Origin: Sistotremastrum niveocremeum HHB9708
Taxonomy: Eukaryota; Basidiomycota; Agaricomycetes; Sistotremastrales; Sistotremastraceae
DNA length: 64,000 bases
Reading direction: 5' to 3'
Assembly: GCA_001630475.1 (NCBI GenBank)
Contig: KV419440.1
Coordinates: forward strand, 1 to 64,000
This document shows, in pieces, positions 10,776 to 24,237 of the stretch. The notes beneath the pieces were generated by a model, which searched no databases, was not told the origin of the DNA, and worked only from the letters and a program-made list of their open reading frames with translations. The translations under genes were made by a program, and so were the position numbers. Within the stretch, counting starts at the first letter, position 1. Each line of letters opens with the position of its first letter.

Positions 10776-11819
10776 TGCCTCCAGTGATCGCCTATCACTG
10801 TTGACATCGTGTATATACGGCCTCATTTTCTACTCCTTCCTTCAGCCTCAATCCCTTTTCACTTTCTCGAAACGATCCTCCATTCTTTCGATCGTATACT
10901 TGTGTTTCCTCCCAAATTCACGCCTGACTTTTCTATTCCTTCTCACCAAAATTCTCATTCTCAATTTTGGCCATTCCTTTCCACTGTACACTTACGATAT
11001 GTGAGCGGGACAGGCTTCCTAGCTCCAATCATCTCCCCGGAGCTTGCGACATTCTCATGACCTCATTCACTCTGCATTCTCCACGAATGTTTGCAAACCC
11101 CCATTACTCACTTCCCATCCATCCAATGAAGCGACCCCTTCTTTCACCCTGCACATAACGTCTTTCTATCGCATCCCAGCATCGTTCGTCATAAGTATTT
11201 GCTCGACCTACCCTGTCCACTCTTTCAGTCATTCTTTGATCATTCGCGCATTCTATCCCATAAATCACACCACTCTCCTCACGACGGACCTGTTTATCAT
11301 CGTCCCTTTTCACTCATTACTTGCATTTAGTTCTCGTATCATCTGTTTGCCTACAATCTCCACGCTCATTTCTGTCACTGGCCGGGTCCTGTTGTTCCAA
11401 AACCATGTCTTAACAACTCGAAAGCACTTTTTGGATCGTCATTTCCTTCTGATTCCAAATTGTTGTCTATCGCTCTTAAAATAAATTGTCGGATCAATCC
11501 ATACTTATTCTGCCTTCGTGCGCCCCGATATCCTGATATCAAGTACGATGTGACTAACATTGTGACGATCTTTGTGCTCAAACTTCACATGTCAAATCTG
11601 CGTAGAAGAAGCGTACCAACATATATACAGGATACAGCACAGAGTGTGTTATCCGTCGATGACATCAACGAGACAAACCAAAACGAGGGTCCAGGTTACA
11701 ATGAAGCACTTTTTTCTGCAGTTCTTTGGACTGGCAACTGATGAGCTCTCATGAGTCATGACAGGACTAGTACGCGATATGTGCTGCTAACCTTCTCGAA
11801 CCACATGACCATGAACCTA
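10776..11819. other. Convergent intergenic region, pyrimidine-rich
   Basis: About 1 kb lies between two converging genes. The plus strand is strikingly C/T-rich from about 10,830 to 11,480. Only short, low-complexity open stretches occur, and none looks coding. It presumably contains both 3' UTRs. Confidence 0.5.
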
Positions 11820-12779
11820 TCACGTTAAGTGAATGTTGCCTATGATGCCTGATCTACTTTTCGCAACCCGGACCCCTTCCATTGGCGTTTCGGACGGTCC
11901 CAGACGTTTTCGCAGGACAATCAGAGACTTGGACGTCAGAGTCTCGTTACCCCGACTTACGGGCTCCTGGACAACCACCCTGGATGTACGCTCATCCTGG
12001 TTGGGTGAGATCACTGCGTCGTCAGCGGGAACATCTTTCACATCGACGCCCAACAGCACGCCATAGAAGGAATGATCGTTGCTAAGTTCACTTAGAAGGA
12101 ACTTGGTTTGATCATCCCGCGCCCCCCCTCCATTCTTGAAGGATTCCAATTGGACGTTGATAATTCTGACGTTCCTCAGCCGACTCGACATTTGTTTCTG
12201 CTGGTTTTTCGGGCTTTGCTGGTCCGCTGGAGCGTAGAACTTTAGGTCCACCACGACGGCATGACGGGCCATCTGTGAATTGAAAAAGGACACGTGCAAA
12301 GCCTGCGATACGGGTATGGTCCTCGAAACGAGTGTGACGTTCTGAACAGTGGCACCCAGCGATCCGCTGGAGTCAGATATAGATGGCGGGACGGGAACAG
12401 CGATCATGGTTTGCCGAATCCAGTCGTCGCTGTATAGTGCGTGAAGGGCGTCCCTTTGGACCTCCTGCAGAAGAACGACACAACATGGCGCCGTCTTTGC
12501 CCCCTCGGCTGAAGCAGAACTCGATGGACCCAATCTCCGCTTCAGCTCCTTGACGAAACTCTTCGCCCAGTGGTGCTCGTATGGCTCTTCGTATCGGTAA
12601 CCGACATTCCAGCACAAAACTTTGAACGAGGTCACCAGTGGTTCTGAAAATGAGGACGCATGGGAAGTGCTCGTCCACTTTCCATGGCGATAACGGTGTG
12701 CTGCCAGCTTTCGGATTGCGACACCTCCGCACTTCAGACTGGTGGTTGTCTGTCCGATGTTGTCTGGTAAGATTGCCAT
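11820..12779 (-). CDS. Endonuclease/exonuclease/phosphatase-fold protein (TDP2-like), 319 aa
   Basis: This is an intronless frame. The start was set at ATG 12777-12779 (MAILPDNIGQ), since the upstream extension lacks ATG. The order of motifs follows the EEP superfamily: a strand with FKVLCWNVGY (normally WN), then CVVLLQEVQRDAL (the metal-binding Glu of the LQE motif), VTLVSR, RHAVVVDL, VRIINVQLES (the usual NxHL position, here NVQL) and LGVDVKDVPADD (the usual GDFN position, here GVDVKD). The His of NxHL and the GDFN-type pair are therefore not canonical, which questions full catalytic activity. Family members cut nucleic acids, phosphoinositides or phosphotyrosyl-DNA; the substrate here cannot be told. 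It is followed upstream on the same strand by YIP4, about 300 bp away. Confidence 0.65.
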   Translation of the reverse strand: MAILPDNIGQTTTSLKCGGVAIRKLAAHRYRHGKWTSTSHASSFSEPLVTSFKVLCWNVGYRYEEPYEHHWAKSFVKELKRRLGPSSSASAEGAKTAPCCVVLLQEVQRDALHALYSDDWIRQTMIAVPVPPSISDSSGSLGATVQNVTLVSRTIPVSQALHVSFFNSQMARHAVVVDLKFYAPADQQSPKNQQKQMSSRLRNVRIINVQLESFKNGGGARDDQTKFLLSELSNDHSFYGVLLGVDVKDVPADDAVISPNQDERTSRVVVQEPVSRGNETLTSKSLIVLRKRLGPSETPMEGVRVAKSRSGIIGNIHLT

Positions 12780-13081
12780 AGCACAGGCGTTGTAGGCACG
12801 TGTTGTCAATGAGGGGCCACATTATTTGCAGTCAACTGAAAACATGGCTCTTAACTTGGTTCTCAACTGTCATCGCGGCCTCCGGCTATGAGATAATCCC
12901 CCATGGACAGCTCAGCAGGCACGAAACTGAACAGAGACTCCACAAGGGTGAGGAAATATTAGTCTAGCATTCATGGGACACGCAGAAGGTAGTAGTATAA
13001 GACACAACATTTGTATGCCGATACTTCCAAGTCCGGTCGTTGCCGGCTTTTTCAAAGGGCGAAAGAGGTTTATCCCAATAT

Positions 13082-14318
13082 TTATAGGATCAGAATCATC
13101 CATGCCAAAATGAAGTAAAACAGTCTGCATATAATTAGACACGCTCTGGGGGACATCAGGACAGAAGACTCACAAGAGTGGATACACGGCAAGTAAAATT
13201 CTCTGTTGTTCGATCTTGGTACCATCCAAGAAATTGACAGAAGCTGTTGGGCGACATCAAGATCCTATCACGTGGATGAGTGAAGAAAAAATGACTGACC
13301 CCATATACACCAGGCCCATGCCAACAATGCGATCGGCGCACGAACCCACACCAAGCGGACAAAGCATGCAATAAGGGCCGCTATATCCAGGGGTGCAACA
13401 CAGTAACCCAGGACACATAGGGCTTGAAAGAATGAACTAACACCGATGAGCGAGGGATAGCAAATAAGTATGCAAACACATACACTCTACCACCGAGCAA
13501 CTGTGGAAGGGATGAATATGAAAGATTGACGGTTGTAGAGTGGAAATGTACCTTTGCTTGCACAGTCACGACTAGAGAACCCACGGACACAATTCCAACC
13601 ACAGTCGTGAATATACTGAGAGATTGCGAATGAGGCGCCTAAGAGTAGAGGTGAGAATAGGTTTTCTTGGCGAGAGAGGAAAAGACGAACGTTGATACTC
13701 AACATGATACCCAATAACAAACATAGGATCAGAGGTCCCCATAAGTCCCAATCACTGAAACATTAATTAAAATGATGTGACACGCTTGCGGACACGAGTG
13801 CCTTACCGTAGCACTTCCCGGCCACTACCAGTCCGTCGAGGGTATAGAACTTGCAGTAATTTGTGATAGATGCTGAGAAGGTCTCGAGTCTAGAAATAGA
13901 TGACCGAGGGTGTTACACAAGGGAAAATATGCGCCTACTATAGTTGCAGTCACGGGTTCGTCGAGAGTCTCCTCGCCAGTGTACCTAGAAATGCAAGGTA
14001 GGGTGATGGGCTTTCGAGGCTCAAGGCAACACGCACCGTGTTTCCACCCTCACACCAGCAACTGTAGATTTTGTAGCAGCCCTATACCCACTTCCAATAT
14101 TTCCAGATAAAGGCGAAGGAGGGGCTAGTTGGTCGGGTACGGCGCGTGATTTGCCTTTGGATTGCGCTTCCGCGGGAGAGAGAGATGGATGGGTGTAACC
14201 TGGAATGGAAAGGTCGTCGAGGTCATCGTCATCGTCTACAATATCACCTCATGAGTATATAGTTGCTCGAGCAATGTCAAAGAAATTACCTGGCTGGATG
14301 TAGTGCTGCGAGGCCATG
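13082..14318 (-). CDS. YIP4: Yip1-family Golgi membrane protein (Yip4/YIPF6-like)
   Basis: This is a multi-exon minus-strand gene starting at ATG 14316-14318 (MASQHYIQP) and ending at TAA 13082-13084. The soluble N-terminus is acidic (DDDDLDDLSIPGYTHPSLS), followed by LLQVLYPRR and the family hallmark DWDLWGPLILCLLLGIMLS that opens the Yip1 domain. Further exons give hydrophobic segments GSLVVTVQAKLLGG, GLCVLGYCVAP-type and APIALLAWAW, with a last segment ending FYFILAWMILIL; about five membrane spans are expected. Yip4 partners bind prenylated Rab GTPases in ER-Golgi transport. The gene is head-to-head with RPT2, 98 bp between start codons. Exon edges in the middle are approximate. Confidence 0.85.
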
Positions 14319-14416
14319 GTGACGGTTCTGTTTGGTCGCTTGTTTGAGCCTTCGGAAGCACAAGACTGACGCGTCGCGCTCACTAAGAACTACTCTCTTT
14401 CTTGCCACATACAACC
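14319..14416. promoter_or_regulatory. 98-bp bidirectional promoter between YIP4 and RPT2
   Basis: Start codons of the two divergent genes lie only 98 bp apart, so their promoters must overlap. The interval contains the palindrome ACGCGT near 14,369 and a CTTGCCACA word near 14,402. The latter is close to the reverse complement of the proteasome control element GGTGGCAAA but not exact. Whether either word is functional is inference. Confidence 0.5.
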
Positions 14417-15968
<1,552 letters not shown>

Positions 15969-16171
15969 TCTCTGGCATCTTCTCGCTGTATCGTCTCTTA
16001 CCCATTTTCCTTTGTAATGAATAAATATTGAAGGCCCAAACATTGTGATCTGAGTTGCCTTCTGAAGCGTCGCAAGTTTGAAGATACCGGCCGGCCGAGG
16101 CCGAGATGTAATCTGCTCTGGGACGAATGAAATGACCTCAGCTCTGGTGCAACAACTCCTCACTGGCATCG

Positions 16172-19100
16172 ATGGCTTTGAACGCTGGTCATCGTGTCTC
16201 CGGTCGCCCAAATGTCTCAATTCCACCTGGTGCTCGTCCCCCCGAAATGCATTCCCCTGCCTCGGCCTGGGCATCGTATGGCCTTCACCCCGACCGAACG
16301 TCATATGTAGCACCAGTTCCATTCTCTCCCCAACGTCCATCTTTCATAAATCCTACTTCGCCTAGACGATCTTCATTTCATGACTCTCCTTCGGAATGGT
16401 CATTCCAAGACCCACAAGGATCTCGTCAATCATACCAAAGGAACGAGACTCTACAACCTGGACCCAGTTTCAATCAACATAGACACTCCCGGAGTGATCT
16501 AGGACCACAGCTACATCTGGGCCGTCAGGAAAGCTTTAGTTCTTTAGCCGGAGGACAGGATTGGGAGGTTGTTATACTTTGGTCTATCGTTTGAATATAC
16601 CTCACGTGAGCCTTTTAGGTGACTTCTCCGACCCCTGCATCGCTATCCAATGAGTTATCACACTCTAGGTGAATAAACTGTGTCACTGTAGTGGAATTAT
16701 ATCTGATGCGCATGAAGCCTCTCCGCAGAGGAATCACTATATAGATTCCAAGAGGGTACTCTCCCCGAACCTGACAACCAATGGCATCGTTTGGTCCCTC
16801 AAGAAGCCAGAGATAGCCTACCTGGGAAGGAGGTTCAACGCCAATCTGTTATATTTGAACTCATCAACTCGGAGAAAGAGTATGTATCTGATTTAGAGAT
16901 CTTGCAAGACGTGCGTATCACATAGAATCTAAGCGCGACATCCACCCTTACAAATGCATAGGTTTATATCAATCCCTTAGTTAACGCTAATCCTCCAATT
17001 ATGCCTCAAGACTATCTTCTTGCTTTCACGAAAGAAGTATTCTGGAATCTCAATGAAATCTTGCACGTTCATCAAAGGTTGCTTGCAGCTCTCTTTGCGC
17101 GGCAACGCGACCAACATCCGCTAGTCCAGAGCATCGCCGATATCGTCCTTGACAGTATGTCATTTATCCGTATATCAATCAGGCGTTCACCTGGATTATA
17201 GCTGCTCTAAAATTCCAACCCCCTTACGAATCATACATCAAACACTATCCTCTCGCCGAAGCTCGACATCGTCGCGAGCTCAAACGAAATCCACGCTATC
17301 AACATTACATACAAGAATGTTCTCAAAATCCCCGGACGCGCAAGCGCGATCTCATCACATTTATATCTCGTCCCGTCACACGCCTACCCAGATTGCGGCT
17401 CATTTTAGAGCAAATCCAGAAATTGACGGAACCAGATCATCCCGATCTCGAAACAATGCCCATTATCTTGGATCTCCTCGGTGACTTTATACGAAGCACC
17501 CAACCCGGCATCGAAGCTGCTGAGAGCAAAGTTAAATTCTGGAGTCTGAGCGAAAGTTTAGTCTTCAGGCCGGGCGAGATTATAGTGAGGAATACATTTA
17601 CTGTATCTTTGCGCCTGCTCATCTTTGGTAGGATATGGATCTCTATAGTGATAATCGAACGCTCGTGTATCAGGGCCCTCTTGCCAGGCGTCAGCGCTCT
17701 GAAACAGATTGGCATGGATGGCATGACATGGAGGTAGCCCTCCTTGATAACTACTGTAAGCGTAGAGCTTCTGCATAGCCGTGAATTATTCCCTGATATC
17801 CGTTTCAGTACTCATCACCAGGAAAGAGAAACGCGAATCAGGTTTCAAATACATAGTCGCTTCTCGGGTTCGTGCAATGCTCCCCATCAACCATTGTAAG
17901 GCTCAAAAGTTTGTCTAGCCTATCCCGCTCGAATATCTTCGTCTGGGTGCGTTCGACGCCCCACAAGAAAGCCGTAAGGAAAAGTCTTCGGAAGGAGGCG
18001 GCATCCTAGATGCTGTCAAGTTTCACTATATACCTGTATACCCCTTTACTGTATACCATGCATCAGCGAAATCTAGCCGCAGATACACCCTATATGCGGC
18101 CAGTGAACGTCTGCGAGAAAAATGGAGGAATTGCTTGGTTGACGCGATAGGCGTCAGACAAGCGTACAATGACGCTAACAAGGTATGTTGCGCACTCCAG
18201 GTGTTTGTCTCCTCTAATAGCCATGCCACGCATAGCATTTTGCCGCGAACCCGCTTAACGACGGGCATTTTAGGACTCGAACTGTCCAGGTTCCTCCTGA
18301 TGCGCCGGGACCATTCCTGGGCAAAGTCAATTCTGCCGCCTCCTTTAGTAAGTGGTGTGTGGTCATATAATTCATTACCCCTCATCAAAGCTTTGACAGT
18401 GAGCGGCGGCCGAAGTTTCATTGCTATCGGAACATCAGGTGGCGTTCACGTCCACGCACGCGGGACCAACGGCAAGTATATGCTTATCAATGTACCAGTA
18501 CATCTACTGAAGCTTTGGCTCAGAGATCCGCGGCGCGTTGCGTTTACCGTTCACTTCGTCGATATCAGCCTTGCAAGGTTTCAATAAACTCATCCTGCAA
18601 TGCGAACAAGGCGTGCTGTCATATTCTCTGGATCTTCTGGCTCGCGTCGCATTACAAAACGCCTCTCCTTCTTTGCTCGAAGCGTCAATGGAGAATATCT
18701 CGCAACGAGATGAAAGCGTTCAGTTTTTCAGGACCGGGATCGTTGCCAATCGAACTATCGGTATGATGCTTCCCTAACCATCGAACGTCATCTCACCCAG
18801 CTCTAGTGGTGTATGCTTCCCGAACTTTCAGGCAGTCGAATATCAACGCTCTCGAGGTCGTGCATCCCCAGAACGTCATGAATGCACAGCGACAATACAC
18901 GATGGCGCCCTCTTTTCGATCGTTCGGTTCGGTATATAAACTTCCTCAATGTGATCGAGACCCGGCCACTGATAGCTTGATTCAGCCTTTCTATGTTCCC
19001 AAGGATGCCTACGACGTTACAATGCTCCGCAAGACCATCGCGATTGCAACTGAGAAAGGACTAAGTATTGTCGACCCTACTCAGTAAGAAATATTTTCTA

Positions 19101-19686
19101 TGCAAACGATGACCTCCTGATCAGTTCCCAGTCTTGCAAATGGACAAGTGACAACCGTACCTGACTTCTCGAAATCCAATGGCGATCGAGCTGTTGCACA
19201 TCTCAAAGCACGTTGTGAGGATGGCAAAGTTCTCGGGATGCTGCAATCCGGGGATCGAGAATTGTTAGTGATATACGACGGTATGTACTAAACTCGGGCA
19301 ACTAGTTTCGGATCTGAACTGAACACACTCCAGATTTTGGATGCTACATCACTAAACATGGCCAGCCTACTCGGACCGCGGGATTGATACGATGGGAAAC
19401 ACCTGCAGTTGCTTATGCATTCCGGAAACCCTATGTGATCCTATTCAGCCCAGACTTTGTCGAAGTGCGGGATGTCAGTACTGGTCGGCTCGTGCAAGTG
19501 ATTGAAGGCCGAGATTTTCGACTCATTGAATCAGGACCTCAGAGCGGACCTATTTTGATCGCTATGAGAGGGTCTATCGATGATCGCCAGGGTTTGAGCG
19601 ACGCTCTCCTGGAAATGGTTGAAACTGCGCCTCTGTATGTAGGATCCGGGAATGGCGACGACGTGCTATGGGAAGACTGGGTGTAA
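16172..19686 (+). CDS. ROM2: Rho1 guanine nucleotide exchange factor (Rom1/Rom2 type)
   Basis: This many-exon gene activates Rho1 in cell-wall integrity signalling. The start at 16172 (MALNAGHRVSGRP) is the first in-frame ATG of a Ser/Pro/His-rich leader and is uncertain. The DH (RhoGEF) domain starts near 16,830 with VIFELINSEKEYVSDLEILQ and continues through LAFTKEVFWNLNEILHVH and the conserved helix FISRPVTRLPRLRLILEQI near 17,370-17,410. A PH domain follows (about 17,580-18,180; ALLDNYFLITRKEKRESG, ending near YTLYAASERLREKWRNCLVDA). The C-terminal CNH (citron homology) domain begins near 18,395 (LTVSGGRSFIAIGTSGGVHV) and runs to the stop at 19684-19686 (VLWEDWV). The DH-PH-CNH order is diagnostic of fungal Rom proteins; I saw no DEP domain in the short leader. 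Confidence 0.88.
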
Positions 19687-19894
19687 TAATGTATACTGAT
19701 ATCTCTAATATAATGGTAACCTATTTTGTAAACTGTAATATTATCGTTGTTTGTAGCTGTATGGCGAACGTAGCGAAGGTGAAGAGATGGTTGCCAGGCA
19801 TTTCCCGAAAAAGTACGCGCACAAGTTTGTTGGCCTCGTTGCAATTTTTTATTAGCTTCGCTTTCTGAACGACCCCTCACGACTTTTACGAACA

Positions 19895-21582
19895 ATGGCA
19901 TCCACTACATCCACTACACCTTCAGCTCGCTCTCGAAGCAATAGCACACATGCTTATGCTATCGTCACCACCTCCACCGCTCTCCTTACCCGATCCAATA
20001 GCACAAATGTAAAACTACCCCAACATCATTATACCCCTATCTCCCCAGGAAAAGAACGGCACCCACCAATTCCTAGACGCACTGACTATTATCGGCGTAG
20101 TGCTCATAGACACACGAAAAGCCTTAGCTCGGTCTATCGTGCACCTCCCTCTCTTCCTCCGCCCCCTCCTTCGCCTCTGACCGAGTCGATCTCCAAAAGC
20201 TCGCAGTTGTCGACGGGTACGAGCGAAGACGACATCAATCTCGCGCTCGGAAAAAACGTTATTCGCTCTCGACCCGGTTTTCGCAGAGCAGAAACCCTAC
20301 CTTCTTTTTCTTCGACTGCTAGTGGCCTGAAGCCGGTCATTAAACTTCCCGTATGTGCCGTTTTTTCCTCTCAATAGAAAAATCGCTGAAAAAAACGCAG
20401 GACAATCCATATTCTTGGACTCACCTGGATCTTTCTTCATACCTGACCTCTCAGGGACATCCCGTTCTATCCCGCCATATAGTGACCCATGAAATTTCCG
20501 GGCGAGCGCTATTGGCCCTGTCTCCTTCATCTCTTCCTTCCAATCTCACAGATGTCCTGTCATCTGATGTCATTGAGGGTCTACTCGAAGAGGCTCGCAA
20601 GCTTCGCCTCAGTGCCTTAAAAAGTCGCATTTGGGGCCTCGAGGTCACGCAGACGAAGCGAGAGGAAGCTGATGAGAACAGCGGCATTGCATACGATCCT
20701 GAAAGTCCCACCAAACGCGGGAGAGTGAGAGATGTCGTTGATTCTATCGAGAAGAAAACGTTCGAGACACCTCGCTCGAACCGTTCATCGATTTCGAGCA
20801 TCACTGACGTCGATGAAAATACTGTGACCGTGAAGCGCAAGCCTTTGCAGCCGGTCAACGCTGCCATCGCTCCTCCCGTTTTCATCTCGTCAGAACGCCG
20901 CGCGAGCCTTCCCGGATCTGACGATGGCTCGCAGTCCTCTTCGTTTTCTGATTCGGAAGGCGAGACCACCGATGTCGAAAGTCCGGACCTTTTCGGCACT
21001 CCTTTCTTTGCCTTCGACGACGCTAAAGTGCATCCGCCGCTCCTGGATGATATCCTGGGCGATGAAAGCGAGGAGCCTGTCAAGTCCCATTCTGTGGGAG
21101 TTAAAACTTGGCAGGACGACGCTCTTCTCTTGACTGCCCATCGCATACCCTTCACACCTGCCAAGGACAAAGACGACGATCATCCCACACGAGATGCATC
21201 TGCTGGCCTTCGTCAACCGTCTAAGCAGATGCAGGATACGGCTATCCAGTTCGACGGAATGGATTGTGGACTGAAATCTCAGACCCAGACGCCTCTCCTG
21301 TACAAGAGAGACTTCTCATGCCAAACCGACGATGTCCCAGTTTTCTCTCCCAGCCCCTCTATAGAGATCAGATCCCTGAAACAACGGATCCTCGAACTAG
21401 AAAGAAAACTCGATGAAGTTGAGGCTGCTCCGATTCGGTCATCTTCCCAGCCGGCAGATCCTGTGCGAGCCTTGTCAGACCTGACGAGCCTTGGTATCTC
21501 GAGATACCTCATGCTCGCAGGACTTGGTATATGCGCCATTGTCACTCAAGCAGCTATCAAGAAGATCGCACGAAGAACCTAA
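19895..21582 (+). CDS. Tail-anchored protein with SAM-like module, 545 aa
   Basis: Two exons (19895-20350, 20401-21582) join in frame across a 50-nt intron. The N-terminal 150 residues are Ser/Pro-rich. Exon 2 begins with NPYSWTHLDLSSYLTSQGHP, then HIVTHEISGRALLALSPSSL, which matches the spacing of a sterile-alpha-motif domain (W near the start, G-x-A-L-L-x-L near the end). A long acidic, Ser-rich linker follows, with a CC segment (IEIRSLKQRILELERKLDEV) and finally a hydrophobic stretch ISRYLMLAGLGICAIVTQAA followed by KKIARRT. With no signal peptide, that C-terminal helix plus basic tail suggests a tail-anchored membrane protein (ER or mitochondrial outer membrane). The SAM assignment is by pattern only. 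Function is unknown. Confidence 0.75.
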
Positions 21583-21974
21583 ATTCGTTTCATACTGCAT
21601 ATACGGAATTCCCTTTCGCATTCACACCCGTTCTTATGTCTTTTCTTGTCTTTCCTTTGTTGTACGGTTCACCCTGTTGTGCTGTCTATGTCTCCATCTC
21701 CTCCCTTCGCCATTCACGACCCATTCATGACCGACGATATACCAAGAACAAATCCAGGACCACCTCTTCATCCTCGCATATAATCGGATTACCTAGTTTC
21801 ATGTACAGGATCATGTACCTAATTTGCATGTTGTGGATCTAAATGCAATGTTGTTTGTTGTACCAAATCGATGAATTCATCGCTGACCCGAATGTATGCC
21901 GATGATCATGAGCCCCCGTTATAGAGCGCGGCTGCGCACCCTGTAACCAGTGCTACTACCTGTCTCTATCTGTC

Positions 21975-22920
21975 ATGTACTCGTACAATTCACCTTATTC
22001 TTCGCCGCCGTCGTCCTCCCAGATCTCCAACAACCCCTTCCTCCAACCTGACCCCGGAAGCGATCCCGATCCTCGAACGAAGTGGCCCGATATCTCATCT
22101 CCTCCCATTAACCATCAGCCTGACCCACAGCCTTATTTCCAACAACAATCAAGTTTCCAGCAGCCACAGCCGTCGTGGAACTTCCAACCCCCGTCATCTC
22201 CCACATGGAACACACCTCAGTCGAATCCTTACGTGAATCCACAACCCACAGGATTCCAACCGACCAGTTCATTCGGACAACAGTTGCAGAATCAATTTAC
22301 AGGATATCCCTCATCTTTCCCATCTCCTCACTCAGCATATCCATCTCAACCCCAGCAGTCGGGTTATCAGCCTGATCTATCCCAATTCGACCCATTATTG
22401 GGCCCATCTTCGCAGTCGCAGCACTCGCAGCCTCAGAATACATATTCATCTTCGCCTTCATACACAGGATCAAGCAATACGGGGATTGCATCATCCGGAG
22501 GTGGCGGTGGAGGCAGGGGCCCACATCCGCGCGAGTACGTCAGAGCTCACAAGAAGGAGCTTGAACAATGGGACCCTTATACATGGAAACAATCCCTGAA
22601 CTGTTTTGAATCGCTCAAGTCTGCTTGGGAAGATCGTGCAAGGGTACTGAGATCGAGCATCAGCCCATATATGCAGCCTCAGCAGACATATCAGACTACC
22701 CAGGTAAGCCCATGTCTCAAATGATCAACCTGGGATCCTGTTCTAATCTCCCTAGATGATCCGTGATGCGGAGGCCTATATCGATTCGATCTTGGCTTCA
22801 AAAGCGCAGATGCAGGAAGTTTATGATGGATATAAGCTGAGCACCGATCTTGCTAGCAAGAATCGTGTGCGGGAAGGCATGAATGCGGGTTTGATGGAAT
22901 TACCGGACTGGCCACAGTAA
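21975..22920 (+). CDS. Q/P-rich low-complexity protein with conserved C-terminus, 297 aa
   Basis: The exons are 21975-22703 and 22756-22920, joined across a 52-nt intron. The first 180 residues are rich in Gln, Pro, Ser and Tyr, include an NPF tripeptide (NNPFLQPDP) and look prion-like or disordered. A Gly run then introduces an ordered C-terminal part: HPREYVRAHKKELEQWDPYT, WKQSLNCFESLKSAWEDRA, and MIRDAEAYIDSILASKAQMQ to the end ELPDWPQ. This reads as a helical domain. NPF motifs can bind EH domains of endocytic proteins, which is a hint only. I do not recognise a named family. Confidence 0.7.
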
Positions 22921-23111
22921 CGCTCACGAGTGGTGCAACTTGAATGCGATTTCTCACATGTATTCGTGATCAGTAACTGTATTGGAATGACCTTGATTAG
23001 AAACGTAAGCGTGTGGTGCGAGTATTTGGTGAACAAAGCAAAAGAAGAGAAGACCAAGAAAAAGTAAGATGCTAAGATGGCGAGATGGACGAAAAATGAC
23101 ACAGTGTTCGA

Positions 23112-24130
23112 CTATGGATCGTCTGCTGGGACTTCTTCGATGCCAGAAGGTAGCAAAGGAGCCGGCTTGACCTCAGCTTCGTCATTCTCGTGCTTTTGAG
23201 AGCCGTTTGTGGCTGGTTTGGTTTCATCTTCTGGCGCAAGACGCTTAGGATCACGGGAGAGGAATCCTGAAACCGGGTGTCAACTCGATCGAGAACAGCA
23301 GTGATGGGAAAGCCATACCTTTCATTTTCTGATTATGTTTCTTCTCCCGTTCAGCATCGATAGCACGGATACGCTTCAACTCAGCGTTGCAAGCAGGTGC
23401 ATCTGAAGGATAATGTCAGTGGTACTTGAGAGAGTCCTCAGCAAACCGCCAACCAGCCGGACTCTTTCTTGCAAGAGTTTCCAGAATTTTCTCAGCTTTC
23501 TCAGTGTATCCCAGTTCAGCCTGCGCTTTGGCCTTGCGGAAGAGCGCCTTGGAGTTGTTCTCATTCTTCTTCAGCGCCTAGGAAAACGACGTCACGTATT
23601 CGGTTCCGTTGAATGAATCGATAGGATTGTCATGAATCACCTTGTCCGCACTTTCAACCGCGCGTTTCCAGTTACCCGACTTGATATGGCACGCTGCCAT
23701 GTTCGAGTAGACCTTTTCCAGGATCTCGTCTGCCTCCGTTTTCGGCGCAGTGGCAGGGTCTTCAGGTGGTGGTCCCATTCCAGGGATATTCGATCTGGCC
23801 AGACCTGAGTCACATTAAGGGACACGCGGAGGAGCGGTGGCTTCACTTGTCAAGTCCTTGGAGATAAAGTAATGACTGTTCAGAGGACCATGGTCGACAG
23901 AGTTCCATAACATAGATAACACAATCTCATACTTCATGATAAGATCTCAAAGCTATCGTTTAGATCAACGACGAAGGGGTTAGAACGCGTACAGGGCTGA
24001 GACAAGACAAGCAATGCCACTGACCAGCTTTGACGTCTCCAGATTTGAAAGCTGCATCACCCGCGTCTTTCTTTGTCTTTGCAATTTCCAATTTTTCTAA
24101 GACACCATTGGAGAAGGAACTGGAGCTCAT
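23112..24130 (-). CDS. TTC9-like tetratricopeptide repeat protein
   Basis: This seven-exon minus-strand gene runs from ATG 24128-24130 (MSSSSFSNGVLEKLEIAK) to a stop at 23112-23114 (EEVPADDP). Spliced reading gives KDAGDAAFKSGDVKA-ALRSYHE-SLLYLQGLDK-SNIPGMGPP, then KVYSNMAACHIKSGNWKRAV, ESADK-ALKKNENNSKALFRKAKA and QAELGYTEKAEKILETLARK. That is three TPR units with the small/large residue pattern of the family. A basic helix (ELKRIRAIDAEREKKHNQKM) and a charged tail follow. The architecture resembles TTC9 and immunophilin TPR domains, which often bind the EEVD tail of Hsp90/Hsp70; the client here is unknown. It is head-to-head with the small mitochondrial-type gene at 24238, 107 bp apart. Confidence 0.78.
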
Positions 24131-24237
24131 GGTGGTCAGAGGGAAGAAATAGAGGCGAAAGGGTAAACAGACAACCAGGAATTTATGCCTTGTTTGGCTT
24201 GAGCGCTCGTTTTGTCCTTTCCAGTCTCGTCCCTTCA
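24131..24237. promoter_or_regulatory. 107-bp bidirectional promoter region
   Basis: The divergent start codons at 24130 and 24238 leave only 107 bp, so both genes must share this promoter DNA. No specific factor site was recognised. Confidence 0.45.

Noticed and set aside
20451-21170. 239-codon minus-strand frame
   Set aside because: Antisense to the tail-anchored SAM-like gene, whose sense frame has domains and clean splicing.
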